A stretch of DNA of 64,000 nt from Zoroaster sp. YZ-2022 (GCA_029582265.1 CM055827.1:2403423-2467422), one strand, 5' to 3'. Counted from the stretch's first letter, positions 11,701 through 26,002 are shown. Numbers and translations: made by a program. Notes: generated by a model not told the origin, from the letters alone.

Positions 11701-12149
11701 GCTGGAGTGCTAGTTGTGTAAGTCTACGGCGACCAGCTTTTTACCTCTATGTGTGCGGCGGTATGTTTGGGGTTGATTAGCAAGTATTCCAAGACAGTTC
11801 AATTGACTCAATCCTAAATAAGATAAAGCTACATCAGTACATGGAGCATTGCGAAGATTGAGTAGTTCATTACGGCTGTAGGAAATTTTATGGAGCTGAG
11901 TGGCGTTTGTGGGTTTGTTGATCAGTGTTTCAGGTCCAGGGTTTGGGTTTATGTCACCAGAAATTAAGAGTTCCAGGTGAAAGGTGGCAGATGAATTATC
12001 ATAGTATGATATAGGACGTCTCAAGAATTTAAGATGGCGGATTTAATTGAACAATCTGTAGATTGCATCTTGTAGCCATCTAGTGATGAGTCATTGAGAC
12101 ACCATGGTCTGGATAGCAGGAGTAGAATAAACAGGATGTAGACCTCCAT
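8758..12149 (-). pseudogene. LINE ORF, unit 2 copy
   Basis: Same protein as in unit 1, starting at the ATG at 12149. The 2A-like motif lies at 11932-11958. Open pieces: 11710-12024 (2A region), 11400-11684 (start of endonuclease), 10166-11230 (354 codons from LTGDFNIH through the linker into the start of the RT), 9892-10176 and 9479-9889 (RT with [12 protein letters not shown] and YADD), and 9033-9371 (C-terminal part). One base is missing near 12044, just upstream of the 2A region. An extra A near 11185 splits the endonuclease. All catalytic motifs are present but in different frames. Confidence 0.88.
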
Positions 12150-12556
12150 TGTCTGATCACAAAGTTGTTGATCCAAACAAAAGGCTTGTGGTCAAGCTAC
12201 AGGTTATAATCTCTAGCTACAGGCTATAATCTAAATCAGAGTTGACTGCACAAATAAAATGAAGATCCAAAATGTGTATACACTCAACAGTAAATTTTTA
12301 CTGCACAGACATACAAAAACAACAGTTTTCACTTATTATAAGAAAACAAATGTACAAAATACTCACATAAAACGTCCAGTAGATTCCAGGTGTAATAAAG
12401 AAATCACTAGTATAAAAAATGAAGACAAACTTGTAGCTACAAAACACTTACTTAGCACAAAAACTGGAGAGCTGTTATGAGTTGCTGCTTGTAAGGCGCT
12501 CACACACGTAGCGTCGATTTCATTTCTTCCGTGATTTTGTTTCCGGAACTAATAAA

Positions 12557-12820
12557 ATGCCGGGAAGATGTGTTTCTGCAGGATGCAGCAACACCACCAA
12601 AGACAGTGTTAGCCTTCATCTGTTCCCAAGTGACCCAAAAATCGCCGTATTTGGACGAGCAAAGTTCGACTGACAAGAGTAAAGTGGTCATGTCCATCGG
12701 CTCACATAGTTTTGTGCAGCGATCATTTTGAGTCGAGTTTTGAGCCGAATTTCTCTTCCCGACATGACGTCACGAACAGCTTCTCCGTGCAGGGCGTAAA
12801 AGTGGGGGCATTTTACAATG
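12557..12820 (+). pseudogene. THAP-domain first exon, unit 2 (best start)
   Basis: Here the start reads correctly, MPGRCVSAGCSNTTKDS then HLFPSDPK, giving the C-x4-C pair of a THAP zinc site. The frame is lost at the five-A run (about 12636) before RRIW and the closing CSDHF. The GT donor is at 12821. The upstream 100 bp is relatively CpG-rich and also abuts the LINE leader, so a shared bidirectional promoter is possible. Confidence 0.68.
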
Positions 12821-14871
12821 GTAAAATAACACTCTCAAAAACAATAATAACACAAAACAAATATATTATTGATTTTATACTGATATAAAATAATAAAACG
12901 ATCACATATTTAACTGTTTGATTTACAACCCTGTCACTCACCTTTAAATCTAATCCAACAAGAAAGATATTACAAAGTCGTTGAACATAGCTCCTTGATT
13001 TATTGAAACTTAGCAATTAAATGGGTATTCGAAAGGGGTTTTAAAGGAAAGAACAAACAGGAGGTGGCTTGAGTGTAATTACATGACACAAAAAATTGTT
13101 GTAATCAATACAATGACGAACACCATTAGAACTCGATCTTCAACCAGAAGAGGTCGCTATTTCATGCAAAACTCGGAGCCAGCCGTGTGTAATTGTTTTC
13201 TCACTGCAGCACACGGTATCTGTAGAGCTGTAGAACAACATTGCTATATTTGAACTTCTGGTTTCGACCGGAAGCAAACGTCACAATAAGGTCATATTTG
13301 CACGAATTGTCAAGTGGATAACGACCTACAATATGGCTCAAAGATCATAATTATAGCTATTGTGGTTCAAAAGTTATAAATTTTTTAATAGTTTTTCAAT
13401 ATTAATCTTTAACTTAGTGTAACTTGACACCTGATGATGTCATAATGACGTAATTTGTTTTGATATTTAAGTTGATTCATAAGCTACAATATGACATATA
13501 ATTTGTGGTAATGTGACATTGGCAAGTGTACAAGTGAAAATAACATCTTTTTAAACCTGTCGCTAGAGGGCGCTCTTGCATATGATGACGTCATCAAACC
13601 TACTATCCAAAAGAGTACACCCTACTGATGATTACATACACAGAAATCATAGCATTATTTTTATCATATTGGCTGTAGAGCTCTTTCAACTTGAACTTCC
13701 GATTTGGACCGGAAGCTAAGGTCAAAAGTGGGGTCATATCTGTGCACGAAATACAGGAGTGGGTAACGACCTACAATATGCCACATAGATGAAATTGATA
13801 GCATATGTGGTTCAGGAGTTATTAATTTTTTAATGTTTTTCATTATTAATCTTTGATTTAGTGTAACTTGACACCTGATGACGTAATTATGACGTCATTG
13901 CAATATGCACACTATTGCACTATTGCCTTTGGTCCCCTTAAGTTTCATTGCAATCGCATTTATGGAACACTGCAAAGAGGCGTTCAGAATGAAACATGTG
14001 TTATTGCAATGCACTTCCGGTACGCAAAGCGCTGAAAAATAAAAATAAACTAGAGCTCAATTGTATTCGTGAACGAATACCCAGCTGTTTCGCTATTTTT
14101 TATCACATTAACTTCCACTTTTGCTGTATCGGCGCCCTCCCCCCAATAACTGTAAATGTACACCGGCCATGATGTTGGCACTCCTGCAAATGAACACCAT
14201 ACGTATATGGTGACTTTAATCTCTTATCTTTCACCCTGTTTTTCGTGCAATTCCTCTGATAAACCATGAAAAAGTGGTTTTCCTTTTCAGCTAAAGGAAA
14301 CCACCCGTACTAAAATTAATATATAACAATAATTCTGGTGTCAAATTAAAGCTAAACGTTGGGAGTTAACATAAGCAGTATTTGTCTGAACTAGGCTGGT
14401 CCCTTTTTGTAACGGTTTACCATATACTTTACCCCCAACCCCATTAGAAACATGCACACGGTTTACCATTTGGTAAACCGTCTCAACTAAAGGTCTGATA
14501 ATCTTTAATCTTTATTACTGTCAAAATGGTAAACCGTCAACCTTTACCGTTTGTTTTCGCGTAACCCTGGTGACATCCAATCACCGTAAAGCGCTCGTAT
14601 CGTGCACTCAGGAATGTTTGAATATTTACAAGCATCCACTATAATGACAGATGTTTCACATTGAAGGTCTTTTCTTTGAGAGAATGGAAGACTTGTGTGA
14701 GACTTATGTAAGACTGTTAGGACAATAAAGGAAGGCATGCATTGGAGAGTCATTGTGTCAGGTCTTATAAAAACGGGACGTTCTAACTACGACTGAATCA
14801 TTACAGCTCATCCGCTCACCCACGGAGGTCACCGGCCGGCAGTGGGAAGCATTTGTTTGTTGGGCTTCGGC

Positions 14872-15063
14872 CCTATTACGATCCGTTGGCTTCGGTCAAT
14901 AGTTGGACTTCGGTCCTAGTGTGGTCTGACGGGCCTACCGTACCCCCAGCTCAATGTTGTAGAGGATTGCGTGTATGTTTAGGCTGTCTATTCCTACCTC
15001 TATGGTCTGTGCCTACAAAGTGGGACTACATGCAATCACTCAACATTGTGCGGGGGGTACGGT
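14872..15063 (+). other. Structured RNA-like segment, unit 3
   Basis: The three TTCG hairpins are intact (from 14872). The left arm of the outer long stem has lost its C/G-rich end, leaving a shorter pairing of ACCGTACCCC with the right arm near 15054-15063. The inner stems remain. Confidence 0.35.
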
Positions 15064-15687
15064 CCACCACCTCCAAGGAAAATAATTCTTTACCCTAGGT
15101 TCACTCGGCAAGGTTTGTAGGGGGGTGGGGTACAATACTTCTCTGAAAAGAAATAACTTCACACAGTCAAAGTAGAAAGTTGCTTCAAATGTATGTAATT
15201 AAATTTCATCTTCCCATATGTGCACTTTAACAAAAAGGCAATTCCATGCAAAACAGGACTTACTTGTAAAAATCAAAAGTGTAACTGAGTTATGATATTT
15301 GTAAATATAAAATTTAAAGGGGGACTGACATCCTTTATTGTGTGTGTACTTAAGGCGTTTTGTAATAAAATATTGTTTTTGAGACCCACCTGTGTCTATT
15401 TAATCATTGATTTCTGAGTACAAGTATTTTAAAACAATGTTTGAAGTGTTGGGGGGAGGCAATCCCGCCCCATGGTGGAAGCTTCATTTGCATAAGATAT
15501 GTGACGTAGGTCGGGAAGATCCGATGTGTACATAATAATAATAATAATAATAAAGATTTTTAGCGCGCACATATCCACCTGCTGGGCGCTCAAGGCGCGA
15601 AACAAAGAAAAACATTAATACAAACAATATACAATGATAGCATAGGAAAACAAATTATTTACCGAGATAAATTTACCTAAAATGCAA

Positions 15688-18600
15688 TTACAAATATACA
15701 TCATCTTTTAAGAGTTGTGACATAAGTTGATTTTTAAGCATCGACTTGAATCTGGTTATACTATGACAAGATTTGAGTTTAGTTGGAAGATGATTCCAGA
15801 GTCTCGAGCTGCGACAGAAAACGACCTATCACCCCAGTTCCGTTTTGAAGTTGCTTCCTTGAGGAGTGACATGTTGCTGGAGCGCAAATTGCGTGATGGA
15901 GTGTAGACTTTAAGTAGTTCAGAAATATAAATTGGAGCAATGTTATTAAAAGATTTGTGAACAATTAGCATAAGTTTAAAACAATTCTCTGTGAAACAGG
16001 AAGCCAATGCAGTTCTTTCAAGATTGGCGTGATATGGCATGACTTTCTGGACAAAGTCACAACACGAGCTGCTGTGTTTTTGTATGTGCTGAAGACGAGA
16101 TATTTGATTCTGCGGAAGACCGTAAAGGAGAGCATTCCCGTTATCAAGCCGTGATGTGACAAACGCATGTATAATTTGTTCAGCAGCACTTTTATTCAAG
16201 TATTTCCTAATTCGGCTTATATTTCTGATATGAAATGATGATATGCGAACAATGTTGGAGATATGTGGTTTTAAAGTCATTGTCGAGTCAAATATAACAC
16301 CCAAATTACGTGCATGTAATGAGGGAGTTATCTGCGAGTCACCAATTGTAATAAATGGAAGAGAAACTTTAGACAATTGCTGACGTGATCCAAATAGAAC
16401 AAATTCTGTTTTTTCATCGTTCAATTTCAGGAAGTTTTGTCTCATCCAACTTCGAATCCCTTGAATACATTTCTCCAGTGTTTTAATGCAGGAATCAGCA
16501 GGTTCTTGAGAAGATTTAAAAGTAATGTAAAGCTGCGTGTCATCAGCGTAAACATGGTAATTTAAATTATACTTCAAAATGATATCACGAACTGGAGAGG
16601 TATAAACAGTAAACCACTGTGGGCCGAGCACAGAGCCTTGGGGTACAGAATAGTCAAGAGTAACAGGCTCGGAGATAGCGTTACCAATACAAACATGCTG
16701 AGGCCTATTTAAAAGGTAGGACTTACACCAATCCAGGGCTGTGTCATGTATTCCAAGATGATATTGAAGGCGGGAGAGAAGGATTTTATGATCGACAGTG
16801 TCAAAAGCGGCGCTTAAGTCTAACAAAACTAATGCAGTGATTTTCCCCTCATCCATGGCAGATAAAATGTCATTGTTGACGCGAAGAAGAGCAGTTTCCG
16901 TTCCATGAAATGGTTTTGTAGGCTGACTGAAATGTGTCGGACAGGTTATTAGCACGAACATGGTCAGAGATCCGTGATGAAACAACTCGCTCGATTGTTT
17001 TTCCAAGGTACTTTAAATTCGCTACTGGTCGGTAATTTTGAAAACTTCCTTGTCCAAATTGGGTTTCTTTAGGGTGGTTTAACATGAGCAACCTTCTGGC
17101 TATTAGGGAAACAACCGGAAGAAAGAGATCTGTTTACAATAATTGTGATATACTTAGCAAACACATCAATATTTTGTTTTATTAGCGAAGTTGGCACTGG
17201 ATCAAGTTCACATGATTTTTGATGGCGATTTCATGATGAGTTTCTTGATCTCCGTAACACTAGTAGGCTCAAACATGGACAGTCTACATTGTGGATCCTT
17301 GCGTGATGGTGTTTGTGATAGAATGACAGGAACTGAGGAAAGAACGACGGATATTCTCAATTTTTGTGACAAAAAAGTCTGAAAAAAGCATTTGCGAGGT
17401 CCTGATCAGGTGTGTAGATGGAAGCACTGGAGCTTTGGGTTTATGAAACAGCTTTTCAACAATGTTAAAAGTTTTTCTGATCACCAGAGCTATCTTCCAC
17501 AAGAGATGAGTAGTGAGTTATTTTTGCCTGGTTAATCATGTTCTTCACAATATCACGTTGGTTACAGTATTCTTGCAGATGTACTCCAAGTTTCCCATTG
17601 TCACGCCATCTTAGCTCAAGTTGACGGCGGATTTTCCTTACCTTTTGGATATCATCATTGAACCAGGGGATTCAGATTGTAGTTTAACAGTTCGAGTTTT
17701 TGGCGAGCATGATCATCAAGATGTTACGGACAGTAGATTCAAATAGACTGACACAAGAATCCAGCTCACCATCTTCAAGGTTTACATTTTCCAGTTGAGA
17801 TTCAATATCATGACATAAATCTTTAATATTTACTTTTTCCAGTGGCGAGTAGTTACAGAAATGGTAGGTATGGGAGGTTTTTAAGGTTCAAATTTACCAT
17901 GATTGCATAATGATCAGATAAGCCAGGATGAATAGTTATATTCGAGATAAGAGGTGAAGTATTTTCACGCGTTATCATGAGGTCAAGACAGTGACCATAC
18001 CGATGAGTGGGTGCTGTGATGTGCTGTATAAGTCCATGAGCAGAGAGCAGATCTTTAAACTGATTTGCATAATTGTTTGAAATAATGTCCATATGAATGT
18101 TAAAATCGCCGGTTAAAATAATGTCAGATGGGTGTAAGAGATAATCGACAATAAATTTATCAAATTCCTGCAGAAAACTGGAGAAGTTTACATGTTTACC
18201 ATCAACATCCCTTTCTGGTCGATAAATATTAACAAGGCGAACAGATCTAGTGTTGCACGTTACCTCAGCATGCAGAGATTCAAATGTTGGGTAGTCAATG
18301 TTAACACTTTTCATACTGACAGATAAACTGGACCTAAAGAGTAGTGCAACCTCCACCGGTCTTTATTGGTCTGGGGATATGATGGAGAGAGTATCCAGCA
18401 GTAGTACACTAACGGGGTGGCAAGTCATCATTAGTTTTAAACCATGTCTCGGTTATGGCAACAAGATCCAAATTGTTTTGAAGTACAAAGTCAACAAATT
18501 CATCCGATTTGTTACATATGGATTGAGTATTCAAGACACAGAGCTGAAGTTTAGACTCATCGTGAACATTTGGAGTTGAAGTTATGCCAATGTCGCTTGT

Positions 18601-19085
18601 TGATGTGGTTGAGTTCACTGCTGGGGTTGGTAAGGCTGGAGTGCTAGTTGTGTAAGTCTACGGCGACCAGCTTTTTTACCTCTATGTGTGCGGCGGTATG
18701 TTTGGGGTTGATTAGCAAGTATTCCAAGACAGTTCAATTGACTCAATCCTAAATAAGATAAAGCTACATCAGTACATGGAGCATTGCGAAGATTGAGTAG
18801 TTCATTACGGCTGTAGGAAATTTTATGGAGCTGAGTGGCGTTTGTGGGTTTGTTGATCAGTGTTTCAGGTCCAGGGTTTGGGTTTATGTCACCAGAAATT
18901 AAGAGTTCCAGGTGAAAGGTGGCAGATGAATTATCATAGTATGATATAGGACGTCTCAAGAATTTAAGATGGCGGATTTTAATTGAACAATCTGTAGATT
19001 GCATCTTGTAGCCATCTAGTGATGAGTCATTGAGACACCATGGTCTGGATAGCAGGAGTAGAATAAACAGGATGTAGACCTCCAT
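15688..19085 (-). pseudogene. LINE ORF, unit 3 copy (best RT frame)
   Basis: Starts at the ATG at 19085. Here the N-terminus reads open from upstream through the hydrophobic leader and the 2A-like motif (18867-18893) to about 18615. The longest reverse transcriptase frame of the array is 15756-17006 (416 codons). It covers [24 protein letters not shown] and most of the C-terminal region, with a late frame change near 16080 (an extra T). The endonuclease is open over 17853-18356. Substitutions near 15660-15730 (for example ATTTACC for ATGTACC) suggest slightly more divergence at its 3' end. Confidence 0.88.
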
Positions 19086-19492
19086 TGTCTGATCACAAAG
19101 TTGTTGATCCAAACAAAGGCTTGTGGTCAAGCTACAGGTTATAATCTCTAGCTACAGGCTATAATCTAAATCAGAGTTGACTGCACAAATAAAATGAAGA
19201 TCCAAATGTGTATACACTCAACAGTAAATTTTACTGCACAGACATACAAAAACAACAGTTTTTCACTTATTATAAGAAAACAAATGTACAAATACTCACA
19301 TAAAACGTCCAGTAGATTCCAGGTGTAATAAGAAATCCACTAGTATAAAAAATGAAGACAAACTTGTAGCTACAAAAAACACTTACTTAGCACAAAAACT
19401 GGAGAGCTGTTATGAGTTGCTGCTTGTAAGGCGCTCACACACGTAGCGTCGATTTCATTTCTTCCGTGATTTTTGTTTCCGGAACTAATAAA

Positions 19493-19755
19493 ATGCCGGA
19501 AGATGTGTTTCTGCAGGATGCAACAACACCACCAAAGACAGTGTTAGCCTTCATCTGTTCCCAAGTGACCCAAAATCGCCGTATTTGGACGAGCAAAGTT
19601 CGACTGACAAGAGTAAAGTGGTCATGTCCATCGGCTCACATAGTTTTGTGCAGCGATCATTTTGAGTCGAGTTTTTGAGCGAATTTCTCTTCCGACATGA
19701 CGTCACGAACAGCTTCTCCGTGCAGGGCGTAAAAGTGGGGGGCATTTTTACAATG
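19493..19755 (+). pseudogene. THAP-domain first exon, unit 3
   Basis: The A run here has four A and the G run after ATGCC has two G. These two changes combine so that one frame runs from 19466 through RRIWTSKVRLTRVKW and IVLCSDHFESSF, giving the C-terminal half of the domain, while the first C-x4-C is out of frame. The GT donor follows CAATG at 19756. This copy best shows the C-terminal half of the domain. Confidence 0.65.
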
Positions 19756-21790
19756 GTAAATAACACTCTCAAAAAAAATAAAACACAAAACAAATATTTT
19801 ATTGATCTTTTACTGATATAAAAGAATAAAACGATCACATATTTAACTGTTTGATTTACATCCATGTCAGTCCCCTTTAAATCTAATCCAACAAGAAAGA
19901 TATTACAAAGTCGTTGAACATAGCTCCTTGATTTATTGAAACTTAGCAATTAAATGGGTATTCGAAAGGGGGTTAAAGGAAAGAACAAACAGGAGGTGGC
20001 TTGAGTGTAATTACATGACACAAAAAATTGTTGTAATCAATACAATGACGAACACCATTAGAACTCGATCTTCAACCAGAAGAGGGCGCTATTTCATGCA
20101 AAACTCGGAGCCAGCCGTGTGTAATTGTTTTCTCACTGCAGCACACGGTATCTGTAGAGCTGTAGAACAACATTGCTATATTTGAACTTCTGGTTTCGAC
20201 CGGAAGCAAACGTCTAATAAGGTCATATTTGCACGAATTGTCAAGTGGATAACGACCTACAATATGGCTCAAAGATCATAATTATAGCTATTGTGGTTCA
20301 AAAAGTTATAAATTTTTAATAGTTTTCAATATTAATCTTTAACTTAGTGTAACTTGACACCTGATGATGTCATAATGACGTAATTTGTTTTGATATTTAA
20401 GTTGATTCATAAGCTACAATATGACATATAATTTGTGGTAATGTGACATTGGCAAGTGTACAAGTGAAAATAACATCTTTTTAAACCTGTCGCTAGAGGG
20501 CGCTCTTGCATATGATGACGTCATCAAACCTACTATCCAAAAGAGTACACCCTACTGATGATTACATACACAGAAATCATAGCATTATTTTTTATCATAT
20601 TGGCTGTAGAGCTGTTTCAACTTGAACTTCCGATTTGGACCGGAAGCTAAGGTCAAAGTGGGGTCATATCTGTGCACGAAATACGGAGTGGGTAACGACC
20701 TACAATATGCCACATAGATGAAATTGATAGCATATGTGGTTCAGGAGTTATTAATTTTTTAATGTTTTTCATTATTAATCTTTGATTTAGTGTAACTTGA
20801 CACCTGATGACGTAATTATGACGTCATTGCAATATGCACACTATTGCACTATTGCCTTTGGTCCCCTTAAGTTTCATTGCAATCGCATTTATGGAACACT
20901 GCAAAGAGGCGTTCAGAATGAAACATGTGTTATTGCAATGCACTTCCGGTACGCAAAGCGCTGAAAAATAAAAATAAACTAGAGCTCAATTGTATTCGTG
21001 AACGAATACCCAGCTGTTTCGCTATTTTTTATCACATTAACTTCCACTTTTGCTGTATCGGCGCCCTCCCCCCAATAACTGTAAATGTACACCGGCCATG
21101 ATGTTGGCACTCCTGCAAATGAACACCATACGTATATGGTGACTTTAATCTCTTATCTTTCACCCTGTTTTTTTCGTGCAATTCCTCTGATAAACCATGA
21201 AAAAAGTGGTTTTCCTTTAGCTGAACGAAACCACCCGTACTAAAATTAATATATAACAATAATTCTGGTGTCAAATTAAAGCTAAACGTTGGGAGTTAAC
21301 ATAAGCAGTATTTGTCTGAACTAGGCTGGTCCTTTTTGTAACGGTTTACCATATACTTTACCCCAACCCCATTAGAAACATGCACACGGTTTTACCATTT
21401 GGTAAACCGTCTCAAGTAAAGGTCTGATAATCTTTAATCTTTATTACTGTCAAAATGGTAAACCGTCAACCTTTACCGTTTGTTTTCGCGTAACCCTGGT
21501 GACATCCAATCACCGTAAAGCGCTCGTATCGTGCACTCAGGAATGTTTGAATATTTACAAGCATCCACTATAATGACAGATGTTTCACATTGAAGGTCTT
21601 TTCTTTGAGAGAATGGAAGACTTGTGTGAGACTTATGTAAGACTGTTAGGACAATAAAGGAAGGCATGCATTGGAGAGTCATTGTGTCAGGTCTTATAAA
21701 AACGGGACGTTCTAACTACGACTGAATCATTACAGCTCATCCGCTCACCCACGGAGGTCACCGGCCGGCAGTGGGAAGCATTTGTTTGTT

Positions 21791-21996
21791 GGGCTTCGGC
21801 CCTATTACGATCCGTTGGCTTCGGTCAATAGTTGGACTTCGGTCCTAGTGTGGTCTGACGGGCCTACCCCCACGCCGCCCAGCTCAATGTTGTAGAGGAT
21901 TGCGTGTATGTTTAGGCTGTCTATTCCTACCTCTATGGTCTGTGCCTACAAAGTGGGACTACATGCAATCACTCAACATTGTGCGGGGGGTACGGT
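21791..21996 (+). other. Structured RNA-like segment, unit 4
   Basis: The TTCG hairpins are present from 21791. The left arm of the long stem is rearranged (CCTACCCCCACGCCGCCC), so the outer stem is largely lost while the inner stems stay. This is the most degraded of the four copies. Confidence 0.3.
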
Positions 21997-22623
21997 CCAC
22001 CACCTCCAAGGAAAATAATTCTTTACCCTAGGTTCACTCGGCAAGGTTTGTAGGGGGGTGGGGTACAATACTTCTCTGAAAAAGAAATAACTTCACACAG
22101 TCAAAGTAGAAAGTTGCTTCAAATGTATGTAATTAAATTTCATCTTCCCATATGTGCACTTTAACAAAAAGGCAATTCCATGCAAAACAGGACTTACTTG
22201 TAAAAATCAAAAGTGTAACTGAGTTATGATATTTTTAAATATAAAATTTAAAGGGGGACTGACATCCTTTATTGTGTGTGTACTTAAGGCGTTTTGTAAT
22301 AAAATATTGTTTTTGAGACCCACCTGTGTCTATTTAATCATTGATTTCTGAGTACAAGTATTTTAAAACAATGTTTGAAGTGTTGGGGGGAGGCAATCCC
22401 GCCCCATGGTGGAAGCTTCATTTGCATAAGATATGTGACGTAGGTCGGGGAAGATCCGATGTGTACATAATAATCATAATAATAATAAGATTTTTAGCGC
22501 GCACATATCCACCCTGCTGGGCGCTCAAGGCGCGGAAACAAAGAAAAACATTAATACAAACAATATACAATGATAGCATAGGAAAACAAATTATGTACCG
22601 AGATACATGTACCTACAATGCAA

Positions 22624-25600
22624 TTACAAATATACATCATCTTTGAAGAGTTGTGACATAAGATGAGTTTTAAGCATCGACTTGAATCTGGTTATACTAT
22701 GACAAGATTTGAGTTTAGTTGGAAGATGATTCCAGAGTCTCGGAGCTGCGACAGAAAACGACCTATCACCCCAGTTCCGTTTTGAAGTTGCTTCCTTGAG
22801 GAGTGACATGTTGCTGGAGCGCAAATTGCGTGATGGAGTGTAGAACTTTAAGTAGTTCAGAAATATAAATTGGAGCAATGTTATTAAAGATTTGTGAACA
22901 ATTAGCATAAGTTTAAAACAATTCTCTGTGAAACAGGAAGCCAGTGCAGTTCTTTCAAGATTGGCGTGATATGGCATGACTTTCTGGACAAAGTCACAAC
23001 ACGAGCTGCTGTGTTTTGTATGTGCTGAAGACGAGATATTTGATTCTGCGGAAGACCGTAAAGGAGGCATTCCCGTTATCAAGCCGTGATGTGACAAACG
23101 CATGTATAATTTGTTCAGCAGCACTTTTATTCAAGTATTTCCTAATTCGGCTTATATTTCTGATATGAAATGATGATATGCGAACAATGTTGGAGATATG
23201 TGGTTTTAAAGTCATTGTCGAGTCAAATATAACACCCAAATTACGTGCATGTAATGAGGGAGTTATCTGCGAGTCACCAATTGTAATAAATGGAAGAGAA
23301 ACTTTAGACAATTGCTGACGTGATCCAAATAGAACAAATTCTGTTTTCATCGTTCAATTTCAGGAAGTTTTGTCTCATCCAACTTCGAATCCCTTGAATA
23401 CATTTCTCCAGTGTTTTAATGCAGGAATCAGCAGGTTCTTGAGAAGATTTAAAAGTAATGTAAAGCTGCGTGTCATCAGCGTAAACATGGTAATTTAAAT
23501 TATACTTCAAATGATATCACGAACTGAGAGGTATAAACAGTAAACCACTGTGGGCCGAGCACAGAGCCTTGGGGTACAGAATAGTCAAGAGTAACAGGCT
23601 CGGAATGGCGTTACCAATACAAACATGCTGAGGCCTATTTAAAAGGTAGGACTTACACCAATCCAGGGCTGTGTCATGTATTCCAAGATGATATTGAAGG
23701 CGGGAGAGAAGGATTTTATGATCGACAGTGTCAAAAGCGGCGCTTAAGTCTAACAAAACTAATGCAGTGATTTTCCCCTCATCCATGGCAGATAAAATGT
23801 CATTGTTGACGCGAAGAAGAGCAGTTTCCGTTCCATGAAATGGTTTGTAGGCTGACAGGTTATTAGCACGAACATGGTCAGAGATCCGTGATGAAACAAC
23901 TCGCTCGATTGTTTTTCCAAGGTACTTTAAATTCGCTACTGGTCGGTAATTTTGAAAACTTCCTTGTCCAAATTGGGTTTCTTTAGGAGTGGTTTAACAT
24001 GAGCAACCTTCTGGCTATTAGGGAAACAACCGGAAGAAAGAGATCCTGTTTACAATAATTGTGATATACTTAGCAAAACACATCAATATTTTGTTTTATT
24101 AGCGAAGTTGGCACCTGGATCAAGTTCACATGATTTTTGATGGCGATTTCATGATGATGTTTCTTGATCTCCGTAACACTAGTAGGCTCAAACATGGACA
24201 GTCTACATTGTGGATCCTTGCGTGATGGTGTTTGTGATAGAATGACAGGAACTGAGGAAAAAGAACGACGGATATTCTCAATTTTGTGACATAAAAGTCT
24301 GAAAAAGCATTTGCGAGGTCCTGATCGGAGTGTGTAGATGGAAGCACTGGAGCTTTGGGTTTATGAAGCAGCTTTTCAACAATGTTAAAGAGTTTTTCTG
24401 ATCACCAGAGCTATCTTCCACAAGAGATGAGTAGTGAGTTATTTTTGCCTGGTTAATCATGTTCTTCACAATATCACGTTGGTTACAGTATTCTTGCCGA
24501 TGTACTCAAGTTTCCCATTGTCACGCCATCTTCGCTCAAGTTGACGGCGGATTTTCCTTGCAGCACGGATATCATCATTGAACCAGGATTCAGATTGTAG
24601 TTTAACAGTTCGAGTTTTTGGGGAGCATGATCATCCAAGATGTTACGGACAGTAGATTCAAATAGACTGACACAAGAATCCAGCTCACCATCTTCAAGGT
24701 TTACATTTTCCAGTTGAGATTCAATATCATGACATAAATCTTTAATATTTACTCTTTTTCCAGTGGCGAGTAGTTACAGAAATGGTAGGTATGGGAGGTT
24801 TTAAGGTTCAAATTTACCATGATTGCATAATGATCAGATAAGCCAGGATGAATAGTTATATCTCGAGATAAGAGGTGAAGTATTTCCCGCGTTATCATGA
24901 GGTCAAGACAGTGACCATACCGATGAGTGGGTGCTGTGATGTGCTGTATAAGTCCATGAGCAGAGAGCAGATCTATAAACTGATTTGCATAATTGTTTGA
25001 AATAATGTCCATATGAATGTTAAAATCGCCGGTTAAAATAATGTCAGATGGGTGTAAGAGATAATCGACAATAAATTTATCAAATTCCCTGCAGAAAACT
25101 GGAGAAGTTTACATGTTTACCATCAACATCCCTTTCTGGTCGATAAATATTAACAAGGCGAACAGATCTAGTGTTGCACGTTACCTCAGCATGCAGAGAT
25201 TCAAATGTTAGGTAGTCAATGTTAACACTTTCATACTGACAGATAAACTGGACCTAAAGAGTACAACCCCTCCACCGGTCTTATTGGTCTGGGGATATGA
25301 TGGAAGAGGCCAGCAGGAGTACACTCACGGGGTGGCAAGTCATCATTAGGTTTAAACCATGTCTCAGTTATGGCAACAAGATCCAAATTGTTTTGAAGTA
25401 CAAAGTCAAAAAATTCATCCGATTTGTTACATATGGATTGAGTATTCAAGACACAGAGCTGAAGTTTAGACTCATCGTGAACATTTGGAGTTGAAGTTAT
25501 GCCAATGTCGCTTGTTGATGTGGTTGAGTTCACTGCTGGGGTTGGTAAGGCTGGAGTGCTAGTTGTGTAAGTCTACGGCGACCAGCTTTTTACCCTCTAT

Positions 25601-26002
25601 GTGTGCGGCGGTATGTTTGGGGTTGATTAGCAAGTATTCCAAGACAGTTCAATTGACTCAATCCTAAATAAGATAAAGCTACATCAGTACATGGAGCATT
25701 GCGAAGATTGAGTAGTTCATTACGGCTGTAGGAAATTTTTATGGAGCTGAGTGGCGTTTGTGGGTTTGTTGATCAGTGTTTCAGGTCCAGGGTTTGGGTT
25801 TATGTCACCAGAAATTAAGAGTTCCAGGTGAAAGGTGGCGAGATGAATTATCATAGTATGATATAGGACGTCTCAAGAATTTAAGATGGCGGATTTTAAT
25901 TGAACAATCTGTAGATTGCATCTTGTAGCCATCTAGTGATGAGTCATTGAGACACCATGGTCTGGATAGCAGGAGTAGAATAAACAGGATGTAGACCTCC
26001 AT
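22624..26002 (-). pseudogene. LINE ORF, unit 4 copy (most broken)
   Basis: Starts at the ATG at 26002, with an intact leader to about 25805 and the 2A-like motif at 25783-25809 across a frame change. It has small deletions as well as homopolymer changes, for example about 12 bases missing near 23857 and others near 23065, 23600 and 24590. Open pieces include 25231-25533, 24749-25012, 23517-23786, 22994-23350 and 22624-23124. The last of these reads through to the natural C-terminus KDDVYL and its stop at 22624. This copy fixes the true end of the protein. Confidence 0.85.

Larger units (their letters stand above)
7007..13933. repeat. Tandem array unit 2 (6,927 bp)
   Basis: Second head-to-tail copy, directly abutting units 1 and 3 with no flanking duplication. 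It differs from its neighbours mainly by one-base insertions and deletions, many in homopolymer runs, plus a few substitutions. This unit keeps the correct reading at the start of its THAP exon and a 354-codon open stretch over the LINE endonuclease and linker. Confidence 0.95.
13934..20862. repeat. Tandem array unit 3 (6,929 bp)
   Basis: Third head-to-tail copy. It preserves the longest open LINE reverse transcriptase frame of the array (416 codons, 15756-17006). It lacks a short C/G-rich stretch near 14945 that lies in the left arm of the long hairpin in units 1 and 2. Confidence 0.95.
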
